From Phaeosaccion multiseriatum (taxonomy: Eukaryota > Ochrophyta, other classes): 64,000 nucleotides of DNA. Positions 1 through 18,485 of the stretch are shown here, in pieces. Positions within the stretch are counted from its first letter, which is position 1; every line of letters starts with the position of its first letter. The stretch lies in NCBI GenBank assembly GCA_965112735.1, contig OZ218958.1, positions 3,348,001-3,412,000 on the forward strand, given 5' to 3'. The notes beneath the pieces are model-generated. The model was not told the DNA's origin and did not search any database. It saw only the letters and a program-made list of their open reading frames with translations. The translations under genes and the position numbers were made by a program.

Positions 1-1301
1 CTGCAACTGATGCGGCTCTTGCTCTCAAAGTGTTGGCACTGTTGCCACTGTCGGTCAAGCGTGTGGGTTTTTCGGAGTTCTTCGATGCTTGCGACGCTGT
101 TGTGCGGAGCGGCGTGGAGGAGGTGGAGTTTCCACCATTGTCGTGGTTCAACAGGCGTATTGGTCTTCCTTCCTCACTGAAGAAGGTCACTTTTGGCCAA
201 CGCTTCAATCAGGCTGATTTGGTGCTACCAAGCTCTCTGGAGGAGGTGGAGTTTTCATCGAACTCATTGTTCAGCAAGCCAATCGTTCTCCCTTCCTCGC
301 TGAAGAAGGTCACTTTTGGAAATTCCTTCGATCAGGCTGATTTGGTGCTACCAAGCTCTCTGGAGGAGTTGAAATTTTCATGGAACTCATCGTTCAACGG
401 GCCAATCGTTCTCCCTTCCTCCCTGAAGAAGGTCACCTTTGGATTCTGCTTCGATCGGGCTGATTTGGTGTTACCAAGCTCTCTGGAGGAGCTGGATTTA
501 TGGAACTCAAGGCTCAACGGGCCAATCGATCTCCCTTCCTCGCTGAAGAAGGTCACTTTTGGAAGAGCTCCCTTCGATCAGGCTGATTTGGTGCTACCAA
601 GCTCTTTGGAGGAGCTCAGGTTTGAACAGGACTCATGGTTCAACAGGCCAATCATTCTCCCTTCTTCACTGAAGAAGCTCAGTTTTGGAAAATTCTTCGA
701 TCAGGCTGATTTGGTGCTACCAAGCTCTCTGGAGGAGCTGGAGTTTTCATTAATGTCACAGTTCAACAGCCCAATCGTTCTCCCTTCCTCGCTGAAGAAG
801 GTCACTTTTGGAGTTTTCTTCGATCAGGCTGATTTGGTGCTACCAAGCTCTTTGGAGGAGCTGAAGTTTTCAGACCGCTCAAGGTTTAACAGGCCAATCG
901 ATCTCCCTTCCTCGCTGAAGAAGGTCACTTTTGGATTACACTTCGATCAGGCTGATTTGGTGCTACCAAGCTCTCTGGAGGAGCTGAAGTTTTCAGGCCT
1001 CTCAGTGTTCAACAGGCCAATCGTTCTCCCTTCCTCGCTGAAGAAGGTCACTTTTGGAGGTGGATTCAATCAGCCTGTGGTCCTTCCCAATGGTGTAGAG
1101 GAGGTGGAAATGGGGGCTGACTTTAACCTCCCCCTGGACCTCCCTCCCTCTGTGCAGGCTCTTACACTGAGTCCTGAATCCTCCTGCCCTCTTCCGAGCC
1201 TACCTGCTGGGCTGAAGAAGCTTACGGTGGGGTGGGGGTACCCACTGCCTGCAGACCTCCCCGAGGGGCTTCAGGTACACCGTGATAATTCCCTACCCTA
1301 A
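1..1301 (+). CDS. FNIP/LRR-like repeat protein, 5' end outside window
   Basis: The frame is open from the first base, so the gene enters from the left; it stops at 1299-1301. The roughly 430 visible residues are nearly all tandem repeats of about 20-21 residues that alternate LPSSLKKVTFG and LPSSLEEL, each followed by an FN/FD-x-P/A segment. The Leu and Phe spacing resembles FNIP repeats, a leucine-rich-repeat class known from Dictyostelium and other protists. A two-repeat block of about 123 bp recurs seven times and is nearly identical in DNA, which implies recent amplification or gene conversion. Repeats degrade towards the C terminus (FNQPVVLPNGVEEVEMG onwards). No signal peptide, membrane segment or catalytic domain is visible here. 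Such proteins are expected to form a curved beta scaffold for protein binding; the partner is unknown. An A-rich stretch follows the stop. Confidence 0.75.
   Translation, partial: ATDAALALKVLALLPLSVKRVGFSEFFDACDAVVRSGVEEVEFPPLSWFNRRIGLPSSLKKVTFGQRFNQADLVLPSSLEEVEFSSNSLFSKPIVLPSSLKKVTFGNSFDQADLVLPSSLEELKFSWNSSFNGPIVLPSSLKKVTFGFCFDRADLVLPSSLEELDLWNSRLNGPIDLPSSLKKVTFGRAPFDQADLVLPSSLEELRFEQDSWFNRPIILPSSLKKLSFGKFFDQADLVLPSSLEELEFSLMSQFNSPIVLPSSLKKVTFGVFFDQADLVLPSSLEELKFSDRSRFNRPIDLPSSLKKVTFGLHFDQADLVLPSSLEELKFSGLSVFNRPIVLPSSLKKVTFGGGFNQPVVLPNGVEEVEMGADFNLPLDLPPSVQALTLSPESSCPLPSLPAGLKKLTVGWGYPLPADLPEGLQVHRDNSLP
290..1058 (+). repeat. 123-bp coding tandem repeat within the FNIP-like gene
   Basis: The string ctcccttcctcgctgaagaa recurs near 290, 413, 530, 656, 779, 902 and 1025. 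Spacing is mostly 123 bp (41 codons), with one 117 and one 126. Units differ mainly in the short variable segment between the two FNIP-type cores, so the DNA is far more homogeneous than protein function alone would need. Confidence 0.8.
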
Positions 1302-2353
1302 AATACTTTTAAAAAAAAAAATTAAGACATGTCTTTGGTGAATTTGTTTTGATCGTCCTGCTCAACTGCCCCTACTAGAATGGTACCACGTGGGAGCGTC
1401 TACAGTGCTCCAACCAGGAGTGAGGCCTATCCTGACCAGCCACCCTCCGCTCGCCCACCCCTCCCTTCCGCTGCGGTGCGACAGCAAAGTGCCCTCTTGA
1501 ACTGTCTTTTGTTATCATCACTGCCTGCCTGCTCTCAGAGTGTCTGCCTGCAGGCCCAGGCCTCGACTCACCCAGGCCAAGAGAGAGTCCACGAAGGCTG
1601 CCACCGTCTGCCGCTGCCCGACACCTCCCGCTCTCCCGTTTGAGGAAGCTTTGGGGCGGCCACTGGAATGAGCCATCTGCGTCGATGGGTAGGCCTAGCT
1701 AGCTATGGGCCGGCCAGGACGGAAAGACTCAAAAGTGTGTTGGTTGGTGTAGGATCCAAGGAGTGGGAGTCGCAGCGCCACGAGGGGGTTGGGGCTGACA
1801 CCAGGTACAGATATCAGAGTGCAAGCAAGAGAGCCTCCCTCTTTGTCTCCCTCTTTAGTCAGTCCTCACTCAGTCCTCTCTCAGCCGCCCTCGCCGTACG
1901 GCCAGCTGGTGGACACCAGGTACTACAAAGCGCAGACGGCCTCAAGTCAGGCGTCAGTCTGCTTCGCTGTAGGGCCAGCTTGAGTTGCGAGAAGCAGTGG
2001 GGCTTGCTGCCTCATACACCGCGCTGCCCTCCCCCACAAGGGAAGCCCCCATACCGATGAGCCTGTGGCAGTTCCAATTAGTGTCAAGAGCGGGTGGTGT
2101 CAGGACACAGTGTCCGTGAGTGCTGATGGTGTCTCAGAATGAGCAGAGGTCCCCTTGTCCTTGGAGCTTTGGGGCTTCCTTCGGGGTGGGCGTAGAGCCG
2201 CTGAGCCCTGCCTGCCCTGCCCCGGTGTTGGTTGCGAGACGAGACGGGTACAGGAGGCTCAACACTCAAACTCAACACACACAACCACACAAGCCCCACC
2301 CCACAGCCTCACCGTCACTCCCGTCACTCTCATTCGCTTACTGACTTACTGAC
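1302..2353. other. Intergenic, no supported gene
   Basis: About 1 kb between convergent genes. It starts with an A-run just after the FNIP stop (1303-1324), a plausible polyadenylation context. Short open frames here are rich in Ser, Pro and Cys, lack splice context and do not resemble any family. I see no RNA gene or mobile element. Confidence 0.5.
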
Positions 2354-9866
<7,513 letters not shown>

Positions 9867-10320
9867 GACATGGAAGCAAAGAAAGGCCCCACTCTCTTTC
9901 TTCTCAATGAGTCCTGCTGGCACTCATCCGCATCCCCTGTCGTCCTCCCGGCGAATCAGCCGTGCAGCCTTGGCTCATTGCGTCTTTTGTTGTGTCCTGT
10001 CACTCAAACGTTACATTTGGACGTTCGCGTGTTGGTGGTCCAAGCCTGTGAGCTGAAAACCCGCAAAACCCTGACCGGGGCCCCCGGAGAACACCCGCCT
10101 GTATCTTTCTGTCCTTCACAGCGCCATCTAAGGAAGGGCCTTACATTAAGCTGAACCTAGTCGCGCTCCGAAAGGGGAGGGGGGGGAAAGGTTCTCCTCA
10201 GCGATTCTCTGACTCTCCCTTCCTTCTTACAAGAAAGAAAAAGAGAAGGCCCTTTCTTTCGGATCACACACACGAATATATAACTGGAGTGCCGGGCTTG
10301 GGCAGCAGCAGGAGTGGAGC
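9867..10320. other. Divergent intergenic region (coiled-coil gene / NAA60)
   Basis: 454 bp between the ATG of the coiled-coil gene on the minus strand and the NAA60 ATG on the plus strand; it presumably contains both promoters. A TATA-like gaatatata lies about 40 bp before the NAA60 ATG. Confidence 0.5.
10274..10282 (+). promoter_or_regulatory. TATA-like element upstream of NAA60
   Basis: gaatatata starts 47 bp before the NAA60 ATG in an otherwise GC-rich region. If used, the leader would be very short. This is inferred from composition and position only. Confidence 0.25.
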
Positions 10321-11968
10321 ATGGCGGTTGCAATAGGACCCCCCACGATTTCAACTCCTCCACATCAGCGGAGGCTGAGGGAACTCGTCCGCGGCCGGCC
10401 CTCAACGGGAATGTGGGGGGAAGGGGGCGCGAATACCGAGCCCACTCCTCCGCGCCCTGGTGCTGGGCCACCGCCTTTACGCGCGTCGCCTCCTCTTCGG
10501 ATTCGCTTCCGACCGATGTCTCCACCCGACCAAGACCAAGTGCAGTATCTTCACGAGACGTGCTTTCCTGTACGCTACAACGCAAACTTCTTCGCCGGAG
10601 TGGTGCGCGGAGAGGTGGAGAGGCGGGGAGTGAGAGAGCCCATCTATCACGAAGTTGCGGTCGTGAGCCTCGCCGACTCCATCGCCAGTAGGAACAGAGA
10701 CCGTGGGGCACAGGGAGGGGTTGAGACAGAGGGAGCAGAGGGAGATGCAGAGAGAGAGAGTGGAAGGCATGTGTGGAGAGACGAGGATGGCGGCGGGGAT
10801 GTGGAAGGAGGCGTTGAGGAGGGCATCGTGGCCGTTGCGACTGGCCAGCTTACTGCCCTCCACAAGTGCGAAGACAGGGATCGCTTGGGGCTGGGCTGGC
10901 CGCCAGCAACAGGAGGGAGGGGCATTGCTGCTGTTACTGGTATTGCTCGGGCTGTATCACCACCTGCTCCAGGGCCATCCAACATCCAAGTCATGTACAT
11001 TCTCACCCTTGGGACGCTAGAAGAGTACCGGAGACAGGTGAGGGAGGGAGAGAGGGAGGGAGGGGGGGGGGGGAGGGAGAGAAGGACAGGCAGGGAGGGA
11101 GGGAGGGAGGGAGGGTGGCTGGAGGAAAGGAGGGTGTGAGGGAGAGACCCAGACCAGCCATTCAATGCCCTGGCTCACACAGCGAAGGGCAGGACGATCA
11201 ATCAGAGAAAGGAGGAAGTGAAATGAAACGAATGCTCTTTCATCTTGCACTGCCCCAGGGCATTGGTCGGCTGCTGCTGGAGCGGCTCATCGCGTCGGCG
11301 AAGGCGTTGCCCACCTGTAAGGCGGTGTACCTACACGTCCTCGTGAATAACGACAGCGCAGTCGCCATGTATCGCGCTCTGGGCTTTGTGTGGCTCGGGC
11401 TGCTGGAGGGTAAGGCAGAGAGAGGCATATGGGCAGGGAGAGGGGGGTGGGTGGGGATGGATGGCAGTGGATGGAGGGCTTTGGCCTGGGGGTGGTAAGG
11501 ATCGTGGTGAGGCGGCGATCACAACCCCCCCTCTGTCTCTCTTTCCCTCTATCTATCTCTGCAAAGGCTTGATTTCATGCTTGCTTCCTTGAGAACTCTA
11601 CTCTCTTTCTCTTGTTACGTCTCGTGACGGACGGTCCATTCATTCGCTTCACTCCTCCCTCCTGAGCTGGCGCCTCGACCTCTCACTACCACAGCATCAC
11701 TTTCCTCTCTCTCCTCTCCTCTTCACCCCCTTCCTCCTGTTACCTCGGCCTCCCCCCTCCTCTCCGCTCCCCGCCCCTCCCGTCCTCTTCCCTCCCCACC
11801 TCTCCCCTCCCCTGCCCTCCCCTCCCCTCCCCTCCCCTCCTCCCCTCTGCACAGACTACTACACCATCGGGGGTGAGCGACACGACTGCCTCATCTACGC
11901 CCTCTATATCAACGGGGCCAGCGCGCCCTTCACCTTACCGCTCTACCCCTCCTTCCAGGCCCTATCTC

Positions 11969-12015
<47 letters not shown>

Positions 12016-13159
12016 GTGGTGTGTGTGTGACGAGAGCGCTGTTGGAATGGCACATGCAGCGCGAGTGCCTTCTGGCCTCTCCCCGCCCTCCTCCGTTGTG
12101 TGACTACTGATGTATCACCAACTGCTGCTCACCCACCCCCCACTATCTCTGTCTTCCCCGGCCTCCTCCCCTCCCCTCCTCTCCCCTCCCCTCGCCTCCC
12201 CTCCTCTCCTCTCCTCTCCTCTCCTCTCCCTTCCCCTCCCCTCCCCTCTCCCTTCCCCTTCCCTCCCGTCCCCTCCCCTCTCCCTTCCTTTCCCCTCCCC
12301 TCCCCTCCCCTCTCCCTTCCTCTCCCCTCCCCTCCCCTCCCCTCTCCCTTCCTCTCCCCTCCCCTCCCCTCCCCTCTCCCTTCCTCTCCCCTCCTTTCCC
12401 CTCCCCTCCCCTCCCCTCCTCTCCTCTCCTCTCCTCTCCTCTCCCCTCCCCTCTCCCCTCCCCTCTCCCTTCCTCCCCTCCCCTCCCCTCCCCTCCCCTC
12501 TCGCCTCCCCTCCTCTCCCCTTCCCTTGCCTCCCCTCCCCTCCCCTCTCCCTTCCCCTTCCCTCCCGTCCCCTCCCCTCTCCCTTCCTTTCCCCTCCCCT
12601 CCCCTCCCCTCTCCCTTCCTCTCCCCTCCCCTCCCCTCCCCTCTCCCTTCCTCTCCCCTCCCCTCCCCTCCCCTCCCCTCTCCCTTCCTCTCCTCCCCTC
12701 CCCTCTCGCCTCCCCTCCTCTCCCCTTCCCTTCCCTTCCCTCCCCTCGCCTCTCCCCTGCTGTAGTCGAGTACGGCGTGCCGCACGTATGGTGTGGGGCT
12801 GGTTCCACAAAGAGCAGCCCCGCCCCCCTCCCCGCTTCATCGGGGGGCAGAGAGGACAGACAGGGAGGCGGAGAGGACAGGGTGCAGAGCAGAGCGCTTC
12901 CAGAGGGGGGGGACAGGGAGTACAAGTGCAGGAGTTGGACATCCGCACTAAGCCGCCGCCAGCTGTGTGGCGGGCAGCAGGCGTCAGTTGTGGGGCAGAC
13001 GCTGGGCAGGGGTCTGGCAAGGCGTTGTGCAGCGGTGATGATGATGGGGCAGTTGGTGATACAGGGGCAGGGGGAGAGTCGTCCCGGCAGGGGCAGGGGC
13101 AGGGGCAGCGGCAGCAGTCGGCGGTACAGCAGCGGGAAGGGAGCCTTGACGTGTGCTGA
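10321..13159 (+). CDS. NAA60: N-alpha-acetyltransferase 60 (GNAT family)
   Basis: Four exons: 10321-11037, 11259-11409, 11855-11969 and 12766-13159, all in phase. The GNAT fold begins at IRFRPMSPPDQDQVQYLHE with the substrate-loop TCFPVRYNANFF. It continues with VMYILTLGTLEEYRRQ joined across intron 1 to GIGRLLLERL (acetyl-CoA P-loop), then KAVYLHVLVNNDSAVAMYRA, GF, and DYYTIGGERHDCLIYALYIN. The order and the YLHV/Y-x-x-x-GF signature match NAA60/HAT4, which acetylates N termini of membrane proteins at the Golgi face. Exon 4 gives RRVRRAARMVWGWFHKEQ, comparable to the C-terminal amphipathic membrane helix of NAA60, then a low-complexity tail. An acidic insert separates the first GNAT strands. 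The stop could shift if a different exon 4 acceptor is used. The family call is strong. Confidence 0.88.
11623..11854. repeat. Pyrimidine/CCCCT-rich end of NAA60 intron 2
   Basis: ccctcccctcccctcc-type tract running straight into the acag acceptor at 11851-11854. It serves as the polypyrimidine tract. Confidence 0.7.
11970..12765. repeat. NAA60 intron 3: (TG)n donor end and (CCCCT)n body
   Basis: The donor gtgtgt merges into a (TG)n run to about 12010. A unique stretch contains tgtatcaccaactgctgctc at 12111-12130. From about 12160 to 12755 there are ctcccctcccct/ctctccctt repeats with internal duplications of 60-200 bp. The open frames on both strands (Ser/Pro/Leu or Gly/Glu/Arg) are repeat artefacts. 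Confidence 0.9.
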
Positions 13160-13459
13160 GGCTGCGCTGGAACGGACTTTGCCGGACTGACTGGGGGAGA
13201 GGACACGGCACACACGCGCACACACACGGCTTGGTCATTTTGCGTGGAGTGCGGAGTGGAGACTTTGGAATGGATAGGGCGGAGGAGGGGGGCAGGGGGG
13301 AGAGGAGGGGAGATGGGCGTGGACGGAGGGGAGAGAGGTGCAGACGGAGGGGAGAGAGGTGCAAACGGAGGGGAGAGGTGCAGACAGAGGGGAGAAGTGC
13401 AGACGGAGGGGAGAGGAGTGCGGTGCGGTGACGTGCAGCACTTCATCCCGCAAAGCGCG

Positions 13460-13490
<31 letters not shown>

Positions 13491-13716
13491 GAATACTTGC
13501 ACACAGGGAGGGATGTGTGTATCGTATACAGAGAGGACATCCATAACATTGCCTCACCACCGGAGAGGGAAAGAGACGCATTCGATGACATAGTTGTTAG
13601 CATCTTCAATCAGATCATAGTAGATGGCATAATAGTTTTTATTCCTTTTATAATTAGAAGGAATAAAAAATGAAAGGGAAAGGGATGGCATGAAAGAATC
13701 AGGCGCGACGCAACAC
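13160..13716. other. Convergent 3' intergenic region
   Basis: Lies between the NAA60 stop and the stop of the kinase-propeller gene. It contains a tandem gcagacggaggggaga array (13330-13420), an (AC)/(GA) run (13458-13490) and an AT-rich hairpin-like segment (tttattccttttataattagaaggaataaa, about 13637-13668). That segment is a partial inverted repeat and could serve as a shared 3'-end signal. No gene is seen. Confidence 0.5.
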
Positions 13717-15783
13717 CTAAATGTGGAGCACCATGAGGCGGCTGATGAACTCCTCCTCCCCCCCCGCCCCCTTGAGGAAGCGCTTGAGGGGTTTGAGTGC
13801 CAGTTTGATATGCCCCACCTGCCCTCCCAGCAGCGTACTCAACACAACAATCTCCTTCTGCTCTCCGTCCACCTCCATCTCGAACGCCGTCCGCAGAAGC
13901 TCCCCGGGGCTCACACTGCCACTCACACTGCCCCCGCCCTGTACCACCAACGGCTGACCCTGCCCCTGCCCCTGCCCCTGCCCCTGCCCGCTCGAGCTGC
14001 TTGCGCTCGTCGAGCTAGTGGAGCCTGAACTGCTCGAGCCTGGGCCTGATGATGAGGCTTGTGTGGATGAGGGCGAGGGTGAGGGTGCCACAGAGGAGCG
14101 AATGAACTCATCGCCAGTAAGGGCATCAAGGAGAATGATTTGGCCCACCACTCGGTTGGCCACGCAAATCACGTTGCGGTTCCACGGAAGCTGCCGAAGG
14201 AAGAACACAGGCAGCGAGAAGGGGGGCTTGTTCCTGCTGCTACTGCTGCTACTGCTGCTACCGTCAGTGCCTGCGTTGCCCCCTTGCCCCGCAGGACCTC
14301 CGTCTCCGTCTCCGCCTCCGCCTCCGCCTGGGGAGAGCGAGGGTGAGGGTGAAGGCGAGGGCGAAGGCGCTGCTGGCGGCTCGCCGGCGGGCCCGATGCA
14401 ATGCGTGGTGAGAAACAACCACCCCGTGTTGGTGTTCTCTAACCTGGCGACGGCCTCTGCCCCCCCCTCCGCCATAGCGCAGTCGACGCTCTGCTGAAGG
14501 TCCACAAGCTGAAGTTCGAGCAGCCCCATGGCATTTCGGGTCACCATTGCCACCGCCGGGAGTGGCGGCTCCGTGTTAGGGATGGTGACCAGCTGCGCAC
14601 CGAGTGTCTCGAACCCAAACGAGTGCTCCACCTGCCCATATGCCTGCGCATCCTCTTCCTCCTGCTGCTGCTGCTGCTGCTGCTGCTGTGTCCCCAGTGC
14701 CCCCTGCGCTCCCTGCGCTCCCTGCGCATGTGACTGTGGCTGCCCCCGCCCCTGCCCGGTGCTGAAGCGCCACAGATCCACCACCACCGTCCCGTCGGGC
14801 CTTGCCGCGCTCAGCATCCCCCAGTGCCCGTCCTGTGACAACTCGTATCGCAGCAGCCGGTCTTCCTCTTCCCCACCAGGCGGAGGAGGAGGAGGAGGAG
14901 GAGGAGGAAGGAGGCCCTCCCCCCCCCCCCCGCCTCCTCCTCCTCCACAGCTTTGCTTTAGCTTGGCCTTTGTCTTTGCTGACAAAGTGGCCCTCCTCCT
15001 CGCCTGCCTCGACCTCCCTACTTGGTCACCGGCCTCCAGGGGCACGTGCCACAGCCAAGCACGTTGGTCATCCACCATGGCCAGCGTCGTGCCGTTTACC
15101 CACTGCCACCACTTCACCATCGAGGGCTCCTCGCCCCCTCCTCCTCCTCCTCCTCCTCCTCCTCCTCCTCTTCCTCCCCCATAACACGTCGTCTCCTGCA
15201 GCATCTGGGCCCTGGGGAGAGAGTGCACCTGCAGCAATCCCGCCTCGTGAATAGCCAACACGGACTCGCTCTGGCAGGGACTCATGCTGACTCGATCGGC
15301 GTTGCCCGACGTCTCCGTCTGGACAGTCCTTCCACTGTGATCCCACATGTCGCACAGCAAGGCACATCCCCCCCGGCCCTTCCCGGGGGTTGCAGGAGCA
15401 GCAGTTGGTGATACGCCAGCAGCAGCAGTTGGTGATATGCCAGCAGCAGCTGCTTTCCCAAAGGCCGCGGGTCTGCACACGCACATGAGGCGAGGGTTGG
15501 AGGCGAGCAGAGCACACGACTTGGAGGCCGCAAGCACCTCCGGCAGCGACACGGAGTACGCCGAGAAGCCGCACATGGTCCTGCTAAACACCTCCCGAGT
15601 CACAGTTGGCGGGGCCAGGCGGGTGTTGCCCACTGACTGGGGGTCCTCCACCCCCACTTCGCCCTCCATCACGCTCAAGTCCACCAGCGGCTCCACTGCT
15701 GCTCCTGCGGCGGATGGATCACCAAACACCGCAGCAGAAAATGCAGCATCACTACTATTTTGTTGTGGGGGGGGGGGGGGTGC
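13717..15783 (-). CDS. Clathrin heavy-chain-like beta-propeller segment (last exon of the kinase gene)
   Basis: About 670 residues are open from just upstream of the C14 tract to the stop at 13717-13719. Segments follow the order of the clathrin heavy-chain N-terminal propeller: [15 protein letters not shown], then [20 protein letters not shown] with [25 protein letters not shown] with [26 protein letters not shown], and [20 protein letters not shown]. Low-complexity Gly/Ser/Pro/Gln insertions separate the blades. It ends without any clathrin leg repeats. Clathrin propellers bind short peptide motifs of adaptors, so a recruitment role is possible, but that is inference. The first in-frame ATG (15669) lies 6 bp below the kinase stop, leaving no room for a separate promoter. 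The clathrin assignment rests on remembered motif spacing. Confidence 0.5.
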   Translation of the reverse strand, partial: APPPPPQQNSSDAAFSAAVFGDPSAAGAAVEPLVDLSVMEGEVGVEDPQSVGNTRLAPPTVTREVFSRTMCGFSAYSVSLPEVLAASKSCALLASNPRLMCVCRPAAFGKAAAAGISPTAAAGVSPTAAPATPGKGRGGCALLCDMWDHSGRTVQTETSGNADRVSMSPCQSESVLAIHEAGLLQVHSLPRAQMLQETTCYGGGRGGGGGGGGGGGGEEPSMVKWWQWVNGTTLAMVDDQRAWLWHVPLEAGDQVGRSRQARRRATLSAKTKAKLKQSCGGGGGGGGGEGLLPPPPPPPPPPGGEEEDRLLRYELSQDGHWGMLSAARPDGTVVVDLWRFSTGQGRGQPQSHAQGAQGAQGALGTQQQQQQQQQEEEDAQAYGQVEHSFGFETLGAQLVTIPNTEPPLPAVAMVTRNAMGLLELQLVDLQQSVDCAMAEGGAEAVARLENTNTGWLFLTTHCIGPAGEPPAAPSPSPSPSPSLSPGGGGGGDGDGGPAGQGGNAGTDGSSSSSSSSRNKPPFSLPVFFLRQLPWNRNVICVANRVVGQIILLDALTGDEFIRSSVAPSPSPSSTQASSSGPGSSSSGSTSSTSASSSSGQGQGQGQGQGQPLVVQGGGSVSGSVSPGELLRTAFEMEVDGEQKEIVVLSTLLGGQVGHIKLALKPLKRFLKGAGGEEEFISRLMVLHI

Positions 15784-17105
15784 CTCGCTGCTGTGGTGAG
15801 GGCGGCGAGTTTCGATGACACCACGTCCCAGGTGGGCCGATCCATCACCACACGGTTACAGCATGCTCTGGAGTGGGTGGAGGGGGGGGGGGGGCAAAGG
15901 AGGGACGAGGGGGAGGAGAGTGGAACGTAAGGTAGAGAGGGGGGGAGAGGGGAGGGGGGGCGAGAGACAGGGAGAGAGAGGAACGAGAAAGGGAGAGAGA
16001 GGGGGGGGCGTGAGGACACCGCATGGTCCCGACGCCTCTGACGCCTCTGACGCCTTCCTTAATGCTGCTTACCGTGCTAGCCTGGCCAGGGGCTTGGCGC
16101 TCGCTTTAGTCCACGCCGCCATCGGATCGATGATCTCCTTCAACCGGCGGCTGCCTCCCCACGCCGCCTGAGGTACAGAAAGGGTAAGTAAGTAACCAAC
16201 AGTTCGTAAGAAGTTCATTAGGAAGGATAAAGGGAGGAGATGGGGGAGGAAGGAAGGAAGGAAGGAGGGAAGGAAGGAAGGAAGGAAGGAAGGAAGGAAG
16301 GAAGAAGCCCTCGACCCTCGCCCCTCCCCCCTTCCCTTGCCTTACTCACCTCTACCCTGTCCACGAGCCCGGGCGGCTCCTTATGTGCGGTGTACACACC
16401 ATCCCCCGTGAGGAGCTCCATCATCACCACTCCGAAGGCGTACACGTCGGTGCCTCTCGTCATGTTGCCCGTCTGATGGTATTGGGGGTCCATGTACCCA
16501 AACGTGCCTGCATGTAATACACACAACAAGCACCGCAATCAATGGTGACGTTGGTATGTACGGCCTTGCTGCCAACAGTGCTTGGCGAAACAGGGCAGCA
16601 GCACTACAGCGCGAGGGAAGGGGTGCAGTCAGCCCCGTTGAGCCCTAATGTACTAAGTATATAGCAGTATGTTGAGCCCACTGAGTCTCGGTACCGCTCC
16701 GTCAGTGAAAGAAACGAAACGAAACGAAACGAAACGAAACGAGGAGACGGATGGCAGAGCACGGCCTCCCCAGCCCTCCTCCCTCCCCCCCCTCCTCCTC
16801 CTCCTCCTCCTACCTTGCAGGCCGGCGCCCCCTTCGCCCCCCCTCCGGTCCCCCCCGTCGTCCCTCCTTTCACTGCGTGTGCGCTCCTCCTCCGCCCCCG
16901 CGTATCTCGACAGTCCAAAGTCCGCCACCACCGCGTTACCTCCATCGTCCAGCAGAATGTTCTCGGGCTTTGCACGGAGAGAGAGAGAGGGAGTGAATGA
17001 GAGAGAGAGGCAGCGCGAATGACAGAGGTAGGAGAGGGGGTTAGAGAGAGATTGAGAAAGAGGGAGGGAGGGAAGGAGAGGGAGAGTGTGCGTGCGTTCA
17101 GGGAG

Positions 17106-17146
<41 letters not shown>

Positions 17147-18439
17147 AGAGAAAAAGAGAGTGGCGTCTGGCGATGGATAGACACGCATCGCATCGCATCG
17201 CATCGCATCGCATCGCATCGCATCGCATCGCATCGCATCGCATCGCATGCTAAGGACGAGCGACCACCCACGGAACTCGCCCCCCCTACCCCCTCACCCC
17301 ATACCCCCTCACCCCCTACCCCCTCACCCCCTCACCCCCTCACCTTGACATCTCCGTGAATAACGCTCCTATTGAGGGGTGGGTGGGCGGCATCGTTGCT
17401 GTCCGTGTCCCTGCCGCTGTTTGGCCTAGGGAGGGGTCCGTCATCCCCGGAGTGAAGGTACTCGAGGCCTCTGCATACGTCCTGAGCAATGCGCACCCGG
17501 TCCTGAGACAGGACAGAGGGATGGCAGTGGATGGAGATGCGGGGGGGGGGGGGTTGGGGGGGTGAGCATCGATGTTGTGAGGGCGTGACTATAATCCCCC
17601 CCCCCCCCCCCACACACACACACACATACCTGCCAAGTCAGCTTCCTCCTCCTCTCCCTCGAGTCGAGGTGTATGCGGAGAGAGTTGTTGCGCATCAGGG
17701 CATACACCAAGCAGAGAGGGGACATGCTGCTGCTGCTGCTGCTGCTGCCGCCGCTGCTGCTGCTGCCGCCGCTGCTGCGCTGGTGGGGCGCCGCCCCGCT
17801 CGTACCAAGCAAAGGCACCACGTTCTGTGGACACGAGACAACACAGGATAAGATAAGATAAGATAAGATAAGCAGGGCAGGAGGGGGTGGCAGGAGACGA
17901 GCGGTATCAACAAGGGGCGTCGGCAGGGATGGCAGTGGATGGGAAGGAGGAAGGCCCTCTCTCTTCGAGCATCCCTCCCTCCACAAGTCGGATAGTGACT
18001 AGCAACCTGAAACTCATCCTGAAACTCCGTCCACCAGACGTTCTGCAGGGCGAGGTGAACGCACACGCACGCACACACGCACGCACACACGCACGCACAC
18101 ACGCACATGCAAAAACACACCGCAGACAGAAACAAGAGGCCAAGACAGAGACCGACTTGCCCCTCCCCCCCGTCACCCCTCACCCCCGTCACCCCCCTCA
18201 CCGCCTCACTCCCTCACTCCCTACTCCTCCCCCGCCTGACCTGATGTCTCAACATGGTGAGCATCTGCACCTCCTTATCGAATTGTCTCCGCCCCTGCAT
18301 GGAGGCCTCGTCAAGCTTCTTGACCGCCACCCCCACTCCCTGCAGGGTGCCTCGGTACACCTGCAGATAGAGGCGTATGGGATAAAGAGAGAGGCATGTC
18401 GACAGGCATGCAGAAGCATGAAGGCAGGCAAGTAAAGAA

Positions 18440-18485
<46 letters not shown>

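Noticed and set aside
1380-2352. Several 60-130 aa ORFs
   Set aside because: Overlapping frames on both strands, no splice context, no recognisable motif.
12100-12765. Ser/Pro/Leu and Gly/Arg/Glu ORFs of 200-490 aa
   Set aside because: All come from the (CCCCT)n intron 3 of NAA60. Splice sites at 11969 and 12766 restore the NAA60 frame.
18010-18056. Possible kinase mini-exon [12 protein letters not shown]
   Set aside because: Preceded by cag and followed by gtt, but RHQ joins directly and in phase to [10 protein letters not shown] at 17824. Inserting it would interrupt the kinase N-lobe.
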